Assembly: GCF_900110135.1 (NCBI RefSeq)
Contig: NZ_FOCO01000008.1
Span: 80,538-144,537 of the forward strand
Source: Pseudorhodobacter antarcticus
GTDB lineage: Bacteria; Pseudomonadota; Alphaproteobacteria; Rhodobacterales; Rhodobacteraceae
Direction: 5' to 3'
DNA: 64,000 nucleotides
Below, piece by piece: positions 17,810-26,569 of this stretch; positions within the stretch are counted from its first letter, which is position 1; every line of letters begins with the position of its first letter. Position numbers and translations under genes: made by a program. The notes beneath the pieces are model-generated. The model was not told the DNA's origin. It searched no databases and saw nothing but the letters and a program-made list of their open reading frames with translations.

Positions 17810-18461
17810 CCGCCTGTTCCTTTTGGGCGAAAATATCGGTGATGTTCAACACCAGATGGCGCATGTGGCTCTCCACCTCGGCACTGACCAAGGTCACATC
17901 GCGCGTCATCAACCCTTTCACAATCGCCGCGTGCTGTTGCAACACACGGGCACGGTCGCTGCGCAGGCTGGCGGCCAAAAACCGGGGCCGCCACAGCCGC
18001 GCCATATAGGCGGCATGCGTATCAATCAGCGCATTGTTGTGCGACGCGGCGGTGATCAGTCGGTGAAACCGCATATCGACCTCAAAATAATCCACAGCGT
18101 CGGCGGTGTCCGAAATATCCAGCATTTTTTGGTGCAACGCCCGAATGTCCGCCAGCTCGCCTTCAGTCACGCAAGCGCAGGCCAACCGCGCGCCCAGTGA
18201 TTCCAGCGTGTTCATCACGATCAGATCATCAGTGATCTCTTTCAACGTGGGGTCCGCCACCACCGGGCTGCGCGACGGGCGCAGCGTCACCAACCCCTCG
18301 CTGGCCAAAATCCGAATGGCCTCGCGCAGCGGTGTGCGGCTGACCCCGCGCCCCACCGAATTATCCCGCTCCTTGATCAGCGCGCCGGGGGGCAACACAC
18401 CCAACAAAATATCGCGGCGCAGGCTGTCTGCAATTTCCTCGGCCAAGGGTCGTTCTGACAT
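17802..18461 (-). CDS. GntR-family (FCD/FadR subclass) transcriptional regulator
   Basis: The 219-residue protein has an N-terminal winged helix (LAEEIADSLRRDILLGVLPPGALIKERD, then GVSRTPLREAIRILASEGLV). A C-terminal all-helical FCD ligand domain follows, with the metal-ligand pattern D-x3-H (DMRFHRLI) and later His residues (HAAIVKGL, ESHMRHL). FCD regulators typically bind sugar acids or organic acids and repress nearby catabolic operons. A perfect operator-like palindrome sits in the divergent promoter region at 18570, and two near-identical copies lie at 28617 and 43995. It is therefore the best candidate for the local regulon repressor. Confidence 0.9.
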   Translation of the reverse strand: MSERPLAEEIADSLRRDILLGVLPPGALIKERDNSVGRGVSRTPLREAIRILASEGLVTLRPSRSPVVADPTLKEITDDLIVMNTLESLGARLACACVTEGELADIRALHQKMLDISDTADAVDYFEVDMRFHRLITAASHNNALIDTHAAYMARLWRPRFLAASLRSDRARVLQQHAAIVKGLMTRDVTLVSAEVESHMRHLVLNITDIFAQKEQAVS

Positions 18462-18569
18462 ATACCGTCCAATTTCTTGCAGCCCATTCTAGGCCCTGTC
18501 GCGGTCCCATGGGCCCTGCACACTTCCCAACACATATCGCCAAACCAGATTAAAATGAAAAACAAAAAA

Positions 18570-18600
18570 TTTGGTATACCAAAACGGTTGCATTTTGGTA
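18570..18600. promoter_or_regulatory. GntR-type operator upstream of the TRAP operon (full site plus half site)
   Basis: TTTGGTATACCAAA at 18570-18583 is a perfect 14-bp palindrome. A half-site TTTTGGTA follows at 18593-18600. It lies between the GntR gene and dctP, so it could control both. The same core recurs at 28617 and 43995. Confidence 0.8.
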
Positions 18601-18691
18601 CGACTGCTTTAGCGTTGGGTCAGGTGCGGGGAAAACCCCGCCCGGTCGCCGAAATGCGCCACGGCCATTCACAACCGTTCTGGGAGGAACC

Positions 18692-19699
18692 ATGAAATTT
18701 AGCACCTACCTTGTGCCAGCAGTCGTTGCAGCCAGCTTTGCTGTGCCCGCAAACGCTGAAATCCTGCGCATTCAAAACCATTACGCGCCAGAAACAGTCT
18801 CTGGCAAAATGATCCAGCAGTTCGTTGACGATGTCGAAGTGATGTCTGGCGGCACGCTGGATATTGAAATGTTCTACTCCTCCTCCGTTGTCAAAACGGT
18901 GGAAACCTTTGATGCGGCCGCCACAGGCATCCTCGATTGCGACATGACCGGCGGCGCGTACCAGACCGGCAAAAACCCTGCGTTCCAGTTCGTGGGCGAC
19001 ATCATGGGCGGCTATGATACCCCATGGCAGCAATATGCGTGGCTGTACAACGGCGGGTTTGAAGCGGCCGACAACCTGTACGGCCAATACGGGATGAAAC
19101 TGATTGGCTGGTCGATCTATGGCCTTGAATCTTTTGCCTCGACCAAGCCGATTGCAGGCATGGCCGATCTGAAGGGTTGGAAATTCCGTTCCCCCCCCGG
19201 TCTTGAAACCGAAATCTTTGCGTCCTTGGGTGCAAAGCCTGTCGTGATGGATTTCACCGAAATCTTTACCGCGCTGGAAACCGGTATCATTGACGGCGCC
19301 GATGCGTCGGGCCTTGCCAACAACATGGGCATGGGCCTGTATGATATCGCCAAAAACGCGAACTTCCCCGGCTTCCACTCCATGCCGTCGGACCACCTTG
19401 CGTGCAACAAAGCGAAATACGACAGCCTGTCCGAACAGCACAAGCGCATCCTGGAAGCGGCGATGCAAAAGCTGTCCTTCCAAATCGCTTTGACATTTGA
19501 GGTGAAAAACCTCGAAGCCAAAGCAACGCTGGAGGCCCAAGGCGTTACCATTTCCGACTGGTCCGAAGAGGACCGCGCCGCATTCCGTGCCGCAGCACAG
19601 GCCGCATGGCAGGGTTGGGCGGAAAAAACACCAGAAGCCCGCGCGCTGGTCGACAGCCATATGGCCTTCTTGACCCAGCTTGGTCTGGTCAAAAAATAA
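18692..19699 (+). CDS. dctP: TRAP transporter substrate-binding protein (DctP family)
   Basis: This 335-residue periplasmic binding protein has a GGGAGG ribosome binding site and a signal peptide ending in FAVPANA. It shows the DctP fold: a start of ILRIQNHYAPETVSGKMIQQFVDDVE, the conserved segment DLKGWKFRSPPGLETEIFASLGAKPVVMDFTEIFTALETGIIDGADASG, and a C-terminal helix. The Arg in KFRSPPG is the family's carboxylate-binding arginine, so the ligand is an acid. Gene neighbours (sugar-acid dehydratase, erythronate-type dehydrogenase) suggest an aldonate or tetronate. It is the first gene of an operon under the operator at 18570. Confidence 0.92.
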   Translation: MKFSTYLVPAVVAASFAVPANAEILRIQNHYAPETVSGKMIQQFVDDVEVMSGGTLDIEMFYSSSVVKTVETFDAAATGILDCDMTGGAYQTGKNPAFQFVGDIMGGYDTPWQQYAWLYNGGFEAADNLYGQYGMKLIGWSIYGLESFASTKPIAGMADLKGWKFRSPPGLETEIFASLGAKPVVMDFTEIFTALETGIIDGADASGLANNMGMGLYDIAKNANFPGFHSMPSDHLACNKAKYDSLSEQHKRILEAAMQKLSFQIALTFEVKNLEAKATLEAQGVTISDWSEEDRAAFRAAAQAAWQGWAEKTPEARALVDSHMAFLTQLGLVKK

Positions 19700-19719
19700 G
19701 GGGTTCGCCCTGATATATG

Positions 19720-19752
19720 GCGGCAGGCGGGGCAACCGGCCTGCCGCTTTTT
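19720..19752 (+). terminator. Hairpin with T run between dctP and dctQ (partial terminator)
   Basis: A 9-bp stem (GCGGCAGGC / GCCTGCCGC) with a 10-base loop is followed by TTTTT at 19748-19752. It lies 20 bp past the dctP stop, inside the operon. It probably lets most transcripts stop after the binding protein, giving more DctP than permease. Confidence 0.75.
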
Positions 19753-19812
19753 GCGCCCCAAGCGGGGCGAGGCACCACCAGCCGCGAATTACCATCAGAA
19801 CGGGGAAACACC

Positions 19813-20604
19813 ATGCGCGCATCCAGTGCCACACGCGAATTGCTTTGGCCTTTGGTCTTTATGGCCTCTGCCGGGTATCTGGCTTGGTACACGCCGCGCC
19901 TGATCATTTGGTGGGGCAACGCGTCTGACGCGATGATCAACCGTTTTCCTGTCGCAGGCGCGCCCGAATTTCTGGCCCTTGCCGCGTTCGTTTTGTCCCT
20001 GATTATGGGCCCCCTAACCATCCGCCCCACGGTGCAAGAGGGGACAAATCAAACCGTCTTTGACCGCCTGTCCCTGTTCATGGGCCGCGTGACGATGTTG
20101 TTGATCGTGTCCCTCGTGCTGGTCATGTTCTATGAAGTGATCGCGCGCTATGTGTTTGAGGCGCCAACCCTTTGGGCGAATGAACTTTCTTTGTGGATGG
20201 CCGGCGCGATCTTTCTGTTTTCGGGCCTTTACGCCATGCAGCAACGATCGCACATCCGCATTTACCTTTTGTATGACATGATGCCCCGCAATGTGCAGCG
20301 CCTCTGCGATACGTTTTCGGTCTCATTGATTGTTGGCTTTGCCTTCATCATGCTATGGGGCAGCTATAATGAGGCGCGCGATAAATTCCTGCGCTGGGAA
20401 ACCTTTGGCACCGCGTTTGACCCGCCCATCCCCGCCACCATCAAACCTTTGTTGATCGTGTTCATCTGCCTTGTGGCGCTGCAGGCGGTCGTGAACCTGA
20501 TCTGCGATTGGAACAAAGACAAAGAGGTTCATTCGGTGGTGGATGAAGCCGAGATTGAAGAATACGTGCAGGAAATGGGCGAAAAGCTCAAGAAAAAGGG
20601 CTGA
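19813..20604 (+). CDS. dctQ: TRAP transporter small membrane subunit (DctQ family)
   Basis: I start at the ATG at 19813, with GGGGA eight bases upstream, giving 263 residues. Four main membrane segments lie in the C-terminal two thirds, with the DctQ block MFYEVIARYVFEAPTLWANELSLWMAGAIFLFSGLYAM followed by QQRSHIRI. An extra hydrophobic pair sits in the N-terminal 75 residues, so the protein is longer than a typical 160-200 residue DctQ. The tail is charged (EEYVQEMGEKLKKKG). It pairs with DctM, whose ATG follows four bases after this stop. Confidence 0.88.
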   Translation: MRASSATRELLWPLVFMASAGYLAWYTPRLIIWWGNASDAMINRFPVAGAPEFLALAAFVLSLIMGPLTIRPTVQEGTNQTVFDRLSLFMGRVTMLLIVSLVLVMFYEVIARYVFEAPTLWANELSLWMAGAIFLFSGLYAMQQRSHIRIYLLYDMMPRNVQRLCDTFSVSLIVGFAFIMLWGSYNEARDKFLRWETFGTAFDPPIPATIKPLLIVFICLVALQAVVNLICDWNKDKEVHSVVDEAEIEEYVQEMGEKLKKKG

Positions 20605-20608
20605 TCAG

Positions 20609-22204
20609 ATGTTTGATATTTCCACCATTTCGCTGGTCCTCCTCCTCGCCATGCTGTTCCTTCTCGCCATCGGCATGCCGCTTGGCTTTGCCTCCGCAGC
20701 CCTTGCGGGGCTGGTGATGTTCATGAAGTTCGGGCCGGACTTTTTGTTCAGCAGCTTTGGCACCGGCCCCCTCGGCATCTTGTCGCAACGCATCTACGGG
20801 TTGATGACGGATTATGTGCTCATATCAATTCCGCTGTTCATCTTTATGGCCAACTTGCTAGAGCGTTCTGGCATCGCGGGCCAAATGTATGACAGCCTCA
20901 ACATCTGGCTGTCTCGCACCCGTGGTGGCATTGCGATTGTCACCTCGATCATGGCCGTGATCATGGCCGCCATGTCAGGCATCATCGGCGGCGAAGTTGT
21001 GCTGCTGGGCCTTATCGCGCTGCCCCAGATGCTGAAACTCGGCTACAACCAAAACCTCGCCATCGGGGTTATCTGCGCCTCCGGCTCGCTTGGCACCATG
21101 ATCCCGCCGTCCATCGTGCTGATCATGTATGGCCTGATCACCGAAACCTCGATCAAGGCGCTGTTCACCGCGTCCTTTTTGCCCGGCTTCATGCTGGCCT
21201 CGTTTTTCATCATCTACATCATCATCCGCACGCAGCTGCACCCCGAAGATGCGCCTTTGCCGCCCGATGATCCGAACGACCCCAAAGGCCGCGAAAAAAC
21301 CATGCTGTTCCTCACCTTCCTTGCCACACTTGCGGCGGGTATCGGGGCGGCGCTGTGGGTGCGCGTGGCGTTTTTCACCGTCACAGGCCAAAACCGCTTT
21401 ATCCAAGGGGTGGATCCCATCGCCCTTGGTACGCCCGAATATGTCTGGAAACTGGGCGCGTTCGTACTGGCCAACGTGGCGCTGATCGTCTTTGTTTTTG
21501 GCATTAACCGCATGAAGGTTGCTTGGGGCATGGGCAAAGGTCTTGTCGCGCCCACGCTGGTGATCGGTGTCGTTCTCGGCTCCATCTATGGCGGGATTAC
21601 CGGGATTACTGAGGCGGCTGGCATGGGCGTTATCGCCGTGTTCGTCATCGCCGTGCTGCGCCGTGAAATGACCGGCAGCTTGCTGTGGGACAGCCTGAAA
21701 CGCACGCTGAAATCCACGGGCACCATCATTTGGGTCACCATCGGGGCCACCGCCCTTGCGGGTGCTTATACCATCGCGGGCGGCCCCGATTACATCGCCA
21801 GCGCGATCATCGGGCTCGACGTGCCCGCCATGGGGATCATCCTTGTGATGATGCTGATCTTCCTTATCCTTGGCGCATTGATGGATTGGGTGGGCATTGT
21901 TTTGCTGGTCATGCCGGTGTTCCTACCCATCGTCCTAAAACTCCCGATTGAAGAAATTGGCCTCTTTGGCGAACTCAACCCCCGCCATGTCGCAATCTGG
22001 TTTGGGGTGGTGTTTTGCATGAACATGCAGGTGTCGTTCTTGTCGCCGCCCTTCGGCCCCGCCGCATTTTACCTGAAATCCGTGGCCCCGGCGCATATCT
22101 CGCTCACGGATATTTTCAAAGGCTTCTTGCCCTTCATCGGCATCCAGCTTTTGGCGCTCTCGGTCCTACTGATCTGGCCACCCATCGTCTCTGTCTTCCT
22201 TTAA
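20609..22204 (+). CDS. dctM: TRAP transporter large permease subunit (DctM family)
   Basis: The start is the ATG at 20609, giving 531 residues with more than ten hydrophobic segments. DctM hallmarks are IGMPLGFASAALAGL near the N-terminus, the segment MSGIIGGEVVLLGLIALPQMLKLGYNQNLAIGVICASGSLGTMIPPSIVLIMYG, and GLDVPAMGIILVMMLIFLILGALMDWVGIVLLVMPVF. Compared with the usual 430 residues it has an insertion of about 100 residues in the middle (HPEDAPLPPDDPNDPKGREK onward), seen in some long DctM proteins. It catalyses sodium-driven uptake together with DctP and DctQ. Confidence 0.92.
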   Translation: MFDISTISLVLLLAMLFLLAIGMPLGFASAALAGLVMFMKFGPDFLFSSFGTGPLGILSQRIYGLMTDYVLISIPLFIFMANLLERSGIAGQMYDSLNIWLSRTRGGIAIVTSIMAVIMAAMSGIIGGEVVLLGLIALPQMLKLGYNQNLAIGVICASGSLGTMIPPSIVLIMYGLITETSIKALFTASFLPGFMLASFFIIYIIIRTQLHPEDAPLPPDDPNDPKGREKTMLFLTFLATLAAGIGAALWVRVAFFTVTGQNRFIQGVDPIALGTPEYVWKLGAFVLANVALIVFVFGINRMKVAWGMGKGLVAPTLVIGVVLGSIYGGITGITEAAGMGVIAVFVIAVLRREMTGSLLWDSLKRTLKSTGTIIWVTIGATALAGAYTIAGGPDYIASAIIGLDVPAMGIILVMMLIFLILGALMDWVGIVLLVMPVFLPIVLKLPIEEIGLFGELNPRHVAIWFGVVFCMNMQVSFLSPPFGPAAFYLKSVAPAHISLTDIFKGFLPFIGIQLLALSVLLIWPPIVSVFL

Positions 22205-22219
22205 CCAAAAGGGTCACCC

Positions 22220-23161
22220 ATGCTTTCCCCTACCCAAATCCAGCAGTTTGAAACCACCGGATATCTGGTCGTCGATAACGTGCTGGATGCGGACAGGCTG
22301 GCGGCGATCAAGGCCGAATACAGCGTTTTGATGGACCACCTTTATGCCAATTGGCACGGGGTGGGCCGCGTGCCGGATGGCGCAAACCTTGATTTTTGGG
22401 GCAAACTGCTGGCCGCCTACAGCGCGGGCTGCGATTGGTTCCAACCAATGGATATCTCGCTGCCCGGCGAACAAATCCAACTCGATACGCCGTTCCATTT
22501 TGGCCCCGCCGTGTTCGATATGGTCACCAACCCGCGCCTTTTGGACATGGTGGAACAGCTTATCGGCCCCGAAATCACCTCCAACCCCATCCAGCACGTC
22601 CGCATCAAACCGCCCAGCACCACCCTGCGCGACACCGAAATCCGCGCCCACATCACCACCACCGACTGGCACCAAGACCGCGCCGTGGCACTGGAGGTGG
22701 CGGATCAAACCCAAATGGTCACTGTCTGGTTGGCGATCACCGATGCCACGCTGGAAAACGGCTGTTTGCAGGTGCTGCCGGGCAAGGTGGGCATGCTGCC
22801 CCATTGCCCCAAAACTCAAACCGCCATCGCGGACGGTTTCATCGACCCCGCCCGTGCGCAACCGCTGCCGGTCAAGGCCGGGGGTGCGGTGATCTTTCAT
22901 CCCCTCACGCCCCACGCCTCGCTTGCCAACCAAACCGACGGATTTCGCTGGTCGTTCGATCTGCGCTATAACGTGACGGGCCAAAACACCGGGCGCAGCC
23001 ATTTCCCCGACTTTATCGCCCGCAGCCGCACGAGCCCAAGCGCCGAACTTCATGACTGGCAAGCATGGGCGCAGATGTGGCACGCTGCCCGCACCCGCCT
23101 TGCCACCGCCCCCCAAACCCCCATCCACCGCTGGCACGCCAACAGCCCCGCCTGCGCCTAA
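22220..23161 (+). CDS. Phytanoyl-CoA dioxygenase (PhyH) family Fe(II)/2-oxoglutarate oxygenase
   Basis: The 313-residue protein starts in PhyH style (LSPTQIQQFETTGYLVVDNVLDADRLAAIKAEY). The iron ligands can be read as His151 and Asp153 (DWHQD) and His232 (LTPHAS), with the 2-oxoglutarate arginine probably Arg243 (GFRWSFDLRY), so the active site is complete. Such enzymes hydroxylate or demethylate small molecules using oxygen and 2-oxoglutarate. It lies 15 bp after dctM and before an altronate-dehydratase-like gene, so it probably oxidises the transported acid or a derivative. No known sugar-acid route in this context explains it, and the substrate is unknown. Confidence 0.85.
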   Translation: MLSPTQIQQFETTGYLVVDNVLDADRLAAIKAEYSVLMDHLYANWHGVGRVPDGANLDFWGKLLAAYSAGCDWFQPMDISLPGEQIQLDTPFHFGPAVFDMVTNPRLLDMVEQLIGPEITSNPIQHVRIKPPSTTLRDTEIRAHITTTDWHQDRAVALEVADQTQMVTVWLAITDATLENGCLQVLPGKVGMLPHCPKTQTAIADGFIDPARAQPLPVKAGGAVIFHPLTPHASLANQTDGFRWSFDLRYNVTGQNTGRSHFPDFIARSRTSPSAELHDWQAWAQMWHAARTRLATAPQTPIHRWHANSPACA

Positions 23162-23173
23162 CTGGAATACCCC

Positions 23174-24661
23174 ATGACCCCGATAATCCTTGATGCCACT
23201 GACAACGTTGCCACCGCCACCCGCAGCCTGAAACCTGGCGAAGATGGCGCAACCCAGCCCATCCCCCGCGGCCACAAACTGGCGCGCGTGGCGATTGCCA
23301 AGGGGGATGCCGTGCGCAAATACGCGCAAATCATCGGCTATGCGGCAGCGGATATCGCGGCGGGCGACCACATCCACACCCACAACCTCGACTTTCGTGC
23401 CGTTGATCAAGATTATGCGTTTGGCACCAACCTGCGCCCCGTTGCCCCCGCCAAACCCGATCATTTCCGGGGCTACCGCCGCGCCACGGGCCGCGTGGGC
23501 ACCCGCAATTATATCGCTGTCCTCACTTCCGTGAACTGTTCTGCCACCGCCGCGCATCGCATCGCCGATCACTTCACCCCCGAACGTCTTGCCGCCTATC
23601 CCAATGTGGATGGGGTGGTGGCGTTCGCCCACGGTACAGGCTGTGCGATGGGCGGCAATGGCGAAGGGTTTGAGGCGCTGCAACGCGTCCTGTGGGGCTA
23701 TGCCCGCAACCCCAATATCGGCGGCGTGGTGCTGGTGGGCCTTGGCTGCGAAATGATGCAAATCGACTGGCTGATCGAAAGCTATGGCCTCAAACCCGGC
23801 CCCTTGTTCCAATCCATGAACATCCAAGATGTCGCGGGCCTGCGCCGCACCATTGATCTGGGCATTGAAAAAGTCGCCGCCATGCTGCCCGTGGTCAACG
23901 CCTTTGAGCGGGAGGATTGCCCCGCGTCCGAGCTGATGGTCGCCCTGCAATGCGGCGGGTCTGATGCCATGTCGGGCATCACTGCCAACCCCGCGCTGGG
24001 CTATGCCTGCGATCTCTTGGTGGCCCAAGGCGGCACAGGTGTGCTGGCCGAAACGCCCGAGATTTACGGCGCCGAACATCTGCTGACCCAACGCGCCGCC
24101 ACCCCCGCCATCGGCGAAAAACTATTGGGCCTGATAAAGTGGTGGGAGGATTATACGCTGCGCAACAAAGGCAGCATGGACAACAACCCCAGCCCCGGCA
24201 ATAAAACCGGCGGCCTTACCACCATCCTCGAAAAATCGCTGGGGGCGGCGTCCAAAGGCGGCACCACGCCCCTGAACGGCGTCTATAAATACGCCGAACC
24301 CGTCACCGCGCGCGGGTTCACTTTCATGGACAGCCCCGGCTACGACCCCGCATCCGTCACCGGGCAAATCGCCTCTGGCTGCAACCTTGTGGTGTTTACC
24401 ACCGGGCGTGGCTCGGCCTTCGGGGCAAAACCGTCGCCCTCGCTGAAGGTTGCCACCAACACCGAAATGTTCACCCGGATGGAGGCGGACATGGACATCA
24501 ACGCAGGCACCATCCTGTCGCACGGCAAAACGGTGGAACAGGTCGGCCGCGAGATCTATGACATGCTGCTGGCCGTGGCATCGGGCCAACAAACGAAATC
24601 CGAGGCCGAAGGGCTGGGCGATTACGAATTTGTGCCGTGGCAAATTGGTGCGGTGATGTGA
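23174..24661 (+). CDS. Altronate/galactarate dehydratase family enzyme (UxaA-like)
   Basis: At 495 residues it has the same length as E. coli UxaA. An N-terminal SAF-type domain (to about residue 95, containing PIPRGHKLARVAIAKGDAVRKYAQIIGYA) is joined to the large UxaA catalytic domain. That domain begins FRGYRRATGRVGTRNYIAVLTSVNCSATAA and contains AFAHGTGCAMGG and LGCEMMQ. Cysteines in these motifs probably hold the iron centre. Family members dehydrate aldonates or aldarates to 2-keto-3-deoxy acids. It follows the PhyH gene by 12 bp and precedes the DenD-like dehydrogenase, so its substrate is likely a sugar acid imported by the TRAP system. Confidence 0.88.
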   Translation: MTPIILDATDNVATATRSLKPGEDGATQPIPRGHKLARVAIAKGDAVRKYAQIIGYAAADIAAGDHIHTHNLDFRAVDQDYAFGTNLRPVAPAKPDHFRGYRRATGRVGTRNYIAVLTSVNCSATAAHRIADHFTPERLAAYPNVDGVVAFAHGTGCAMGGNGEGFEALQRVLWGYARNPNIGGVVLVGLGCEMMQIDWLIESYGLKPGPLFQSMNIQDVAGLRRTIDLGIEKVAAMLPVVNAFEREDCPASELMVALQCGGSDAMSGITANPALGYACDLLVAQGGTGVLAETPEIYGAEHLLTQRAATPAIGEKLLGLIKWWEDYTLRNKGSMDNNPSPGNKTGGLTTILEKSLGAASKGGTTPLNGVYKYAEPVTARGFTFMDSPGYDPASVTGQIASGCNLVVFTTGRGSAFGAKPSPSLKVATNTEMFTRMEADMDINAGTILSHGKTVEQVGREIYDMLLAVASGQQTKSEAEGLGDYEFVPWQIGAVM

Positions 24662-24674
24662 AAAAGGACAAATA

Positions 24675-25643
24675 ATGCGGGTATTGATCACAGGCGGCGG
24701 CGGATTTTTGGGCCAAAAACTGGCCCGCGCGCTGGGCACCACAGGCCAGTTGCGCGGCCAACCCATCACGCAGCTTACGCTGGCCGACCTTGCCGCCCCC
24801 GCGCCGCTAACCCTGCCGTTCCCCGCCACAAACACCGCTTGCAACATCACCGACCCCGCCGATGTGCAAACCCTTATGGCGCAGCCCTTCGACGTCATCT
24901 TCCACCTCGCCGCCATCGTGTCCGGCCAAGCCGAGGCTGATTTTGACCTAGGCCTCAACGTCAACCTTTTCGGCACCTTGAACCTGCTGCAAGCCGCCCG
25001 CACCCACGCAAACGCCCCCGTGGTCGTCTACGCCTCCTCTATCGCCGCCCATGGCGGAGAGGAGCCTGCGCATATCGTCGACGGGGTGGAGTTGAACCCA
25101 CAAACCTCCTACGGCACGCAAAAGGTGATGGGGGAATTGCTGCTGAACGACATGACCCGGCGTGGCATGGTCGATGGGCGCGGGTTGCGCCTGCCCACCG
25201 TCACCATCCGCCCCGGTCGCGCCAACGCCGCCGCATCCAGCTTTATGTCGTCCATTTTCCGCGACACGCTGCAAGGCGAAACCTCCAACTGCCCGGTCGC
25301 CCCCGATTACCCGATCTATCACACCGCCCCCCGCACCGTGGTCGCCAACCTTATCCACGCCGCCAACCTAAATTGCGCGGATTTCGGCACCAACCGCTGC
25401 ATCAACCTGCCGGGCCGCAGTGACACTGTGGCGCAAATGATCGCCGCCATGACTGATGTGACAGGCCCCGATGCCGAAAACCGCATCACATGGCACCCCG
25501 ATGCAGCGGTGCAAACAATCGTTAAAGGCTGGCGCGGCCATTGCACCCCCACCAAGGCGCTGGCACTGGGGTTCGCCCAAGACGCGTCATTCGCCGATAC
25601 CGTGCGCTGGTTTCTGGCCGATGACATCGCAAAGGCCCCCTGA
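24675..25643 (+). CDS. denD: NAD-dependent epimerase/dehydratase, D-erythronate dehydrogenase-like
   Basis: This extended SDR protein has 322 residues. The NAD site is ITGGGGFLGQKLA, and the active site has YASSIAAHGG and the Y-x3-K pair in SYGTQKVMGE. The sequence RPGRANAAASSFMSSIFRDTLQGE resembles D-erythronate dehydrogenase DenD, which oxidises D-erythronate to 2-oxo-tetronate. In known pathways that product is handled by OtnI, OtnK and OtnC, all of which are encoded at 45-48.6 kb in this window. The gene lies in the TRAP operon and touches the next gene (TGATG). Assignment to DenD rather than a relative is likely but unproven. Confidence 0.75.
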   Translation: MRVLITGGGGFLGQKLARALGTTGQLRGQPITQLTLADLAAPAPLTLPFPATNTACNITDPADVQTLMAQPFDVIFHLAAIVSGQAEADFDLGLNVNLFGTLNLLQAARTHANAPVVVYASSIAAHGGEEPAHIVDGVELNPQTSYGTQKVMGELLLNDMTRRGMVDGRGLRLPTVTIRPGRANAAASSFMSSIFRDTLQGETSNCPVAPDYPIYHTAPRTVVANLIHAANLNCADFGTNRCINLPGRSDTVAQMIAAMTDVTGPDAENRITWHPDAAVQTIVKGWRGHCTPTKALALGFAQDASFADTVRWFLADDIAKAP

Positions 25644-26557
25644 TGCAGCCCAAAGCCCGCGAAGATAACCCGATGCTGGGCCTAGGCCTAATGTGTGCGG
25701 CGCTGGCGATGTTCACCTCCATCGATACGTCCGCCAAATGGCTTATTCTGTCGGGCCTGCCCATCTTGCAGGTGGTTTTCGTGCGCTACGCCGGGCATTT
25801 CATCGCCTCCAGCCTTGCCTTCATCCCACGCGAAGGGATAGAGGCGTTTCAGTCCAACGCGCCCCGCCTGCAACTGCTGCGCGCGGTTGTGCTGCTTGCC
25901 AGCACCGTGTTCAATTTTGCGGCGCTAAAATATCTGCCCATCACCATCACCACCGCGATCTATTTCGCGTCCCCCATCATCATTACCATCCTGTCCGTGC
26001 TGTTCTTGGGCGAACGCATCGGTGCGCGCCGGGTCGCGGCCATTCTGGTCGGTTTCGCCGGGGTCATGGTGGTGGTCCAACCGTGGGGCGCTGCCTTTCA
26101 CCCGGCCATGGCCCTATCGCTCTGCGGTCTTTTATGCGCCGCGACCTATTTTGTCATCACGCGGCGTTTGGCAGGGGTGGAAAGCAATTCCACCAGCCAA
26201 CTTTGGGCCTCTGGCCTTGCCACACTGGTGCTGGCCCCGTTCGGCGTGATGGTCTGGGTCTGGCCACAAACCGGCACCGAATGGGCCGTGCTGTGCATGA
26301 TCGGGGTGTTTGGGGCTGCGGGCCACGGCATCGCGGTAGCCGCCCACCGCTTTGCCGATGCGTCCAGCTTGGCCCCCATGACCTATATCCAAGTGATCTA
26401 TGCCACCGCGTCCGGCTTTTTCATCTTTGGCAATCTGCCGACATGGGTCACCGCGTTCGGCACCACGATCATCATCGCATCGGGCGTCTATATCTGGCGG
26501 CGCGAACGCGCGCTGATGCTGCAACGGCGGCGGGTCGAAGCCGCCGCACTGACCTGA
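25643..26557 (+). CDS. DMT-superfamily (EamA) membrane transporter
   Basis: The 304-residue protein has ten predicted membrane helices arranged as two EamA repeats, for example ITTAIYFASPIIITILSVLFLGERIGARRVAAILVGFAGVMVVV in the first. DMT proteins usually export amino acids or metabolites, but some move organic acids. The start codon shares a base with the denD stop, so it belongs to the TRAP operon. In that setting it could export a toxic intermediate or give a second uptake route. The substrate is not readable from the sequence. Confidence 0.88.
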   Translation: MQPKAREDNPMLGLGLMCAALAMFTSIDTSAKWLILSGLPILQVVFVRYAGHFIASSLAFIPREGIEAFQSNAPRLQLLRAVVLLASTVFNFAALKYLPITITTAIYFASPIIITILSVLFLGERIGARRVAAILVGFAGVMVVVQPWGAAFHPAMALSLCGLLCAATYFVITRRLAGVESNSTSQLWASGLATLVLAPFGVMVWVWPQTGTEWAVLCMIGVFGAAGHGIAVAAHRFADASSLAPMTYIQVIYATASGFFIFGNLPTWVTAFGTTIIIASGVYIWRRERALMLQRRRVEAAALT

Positions 26558-26569
26558 AAGAGGGACACC

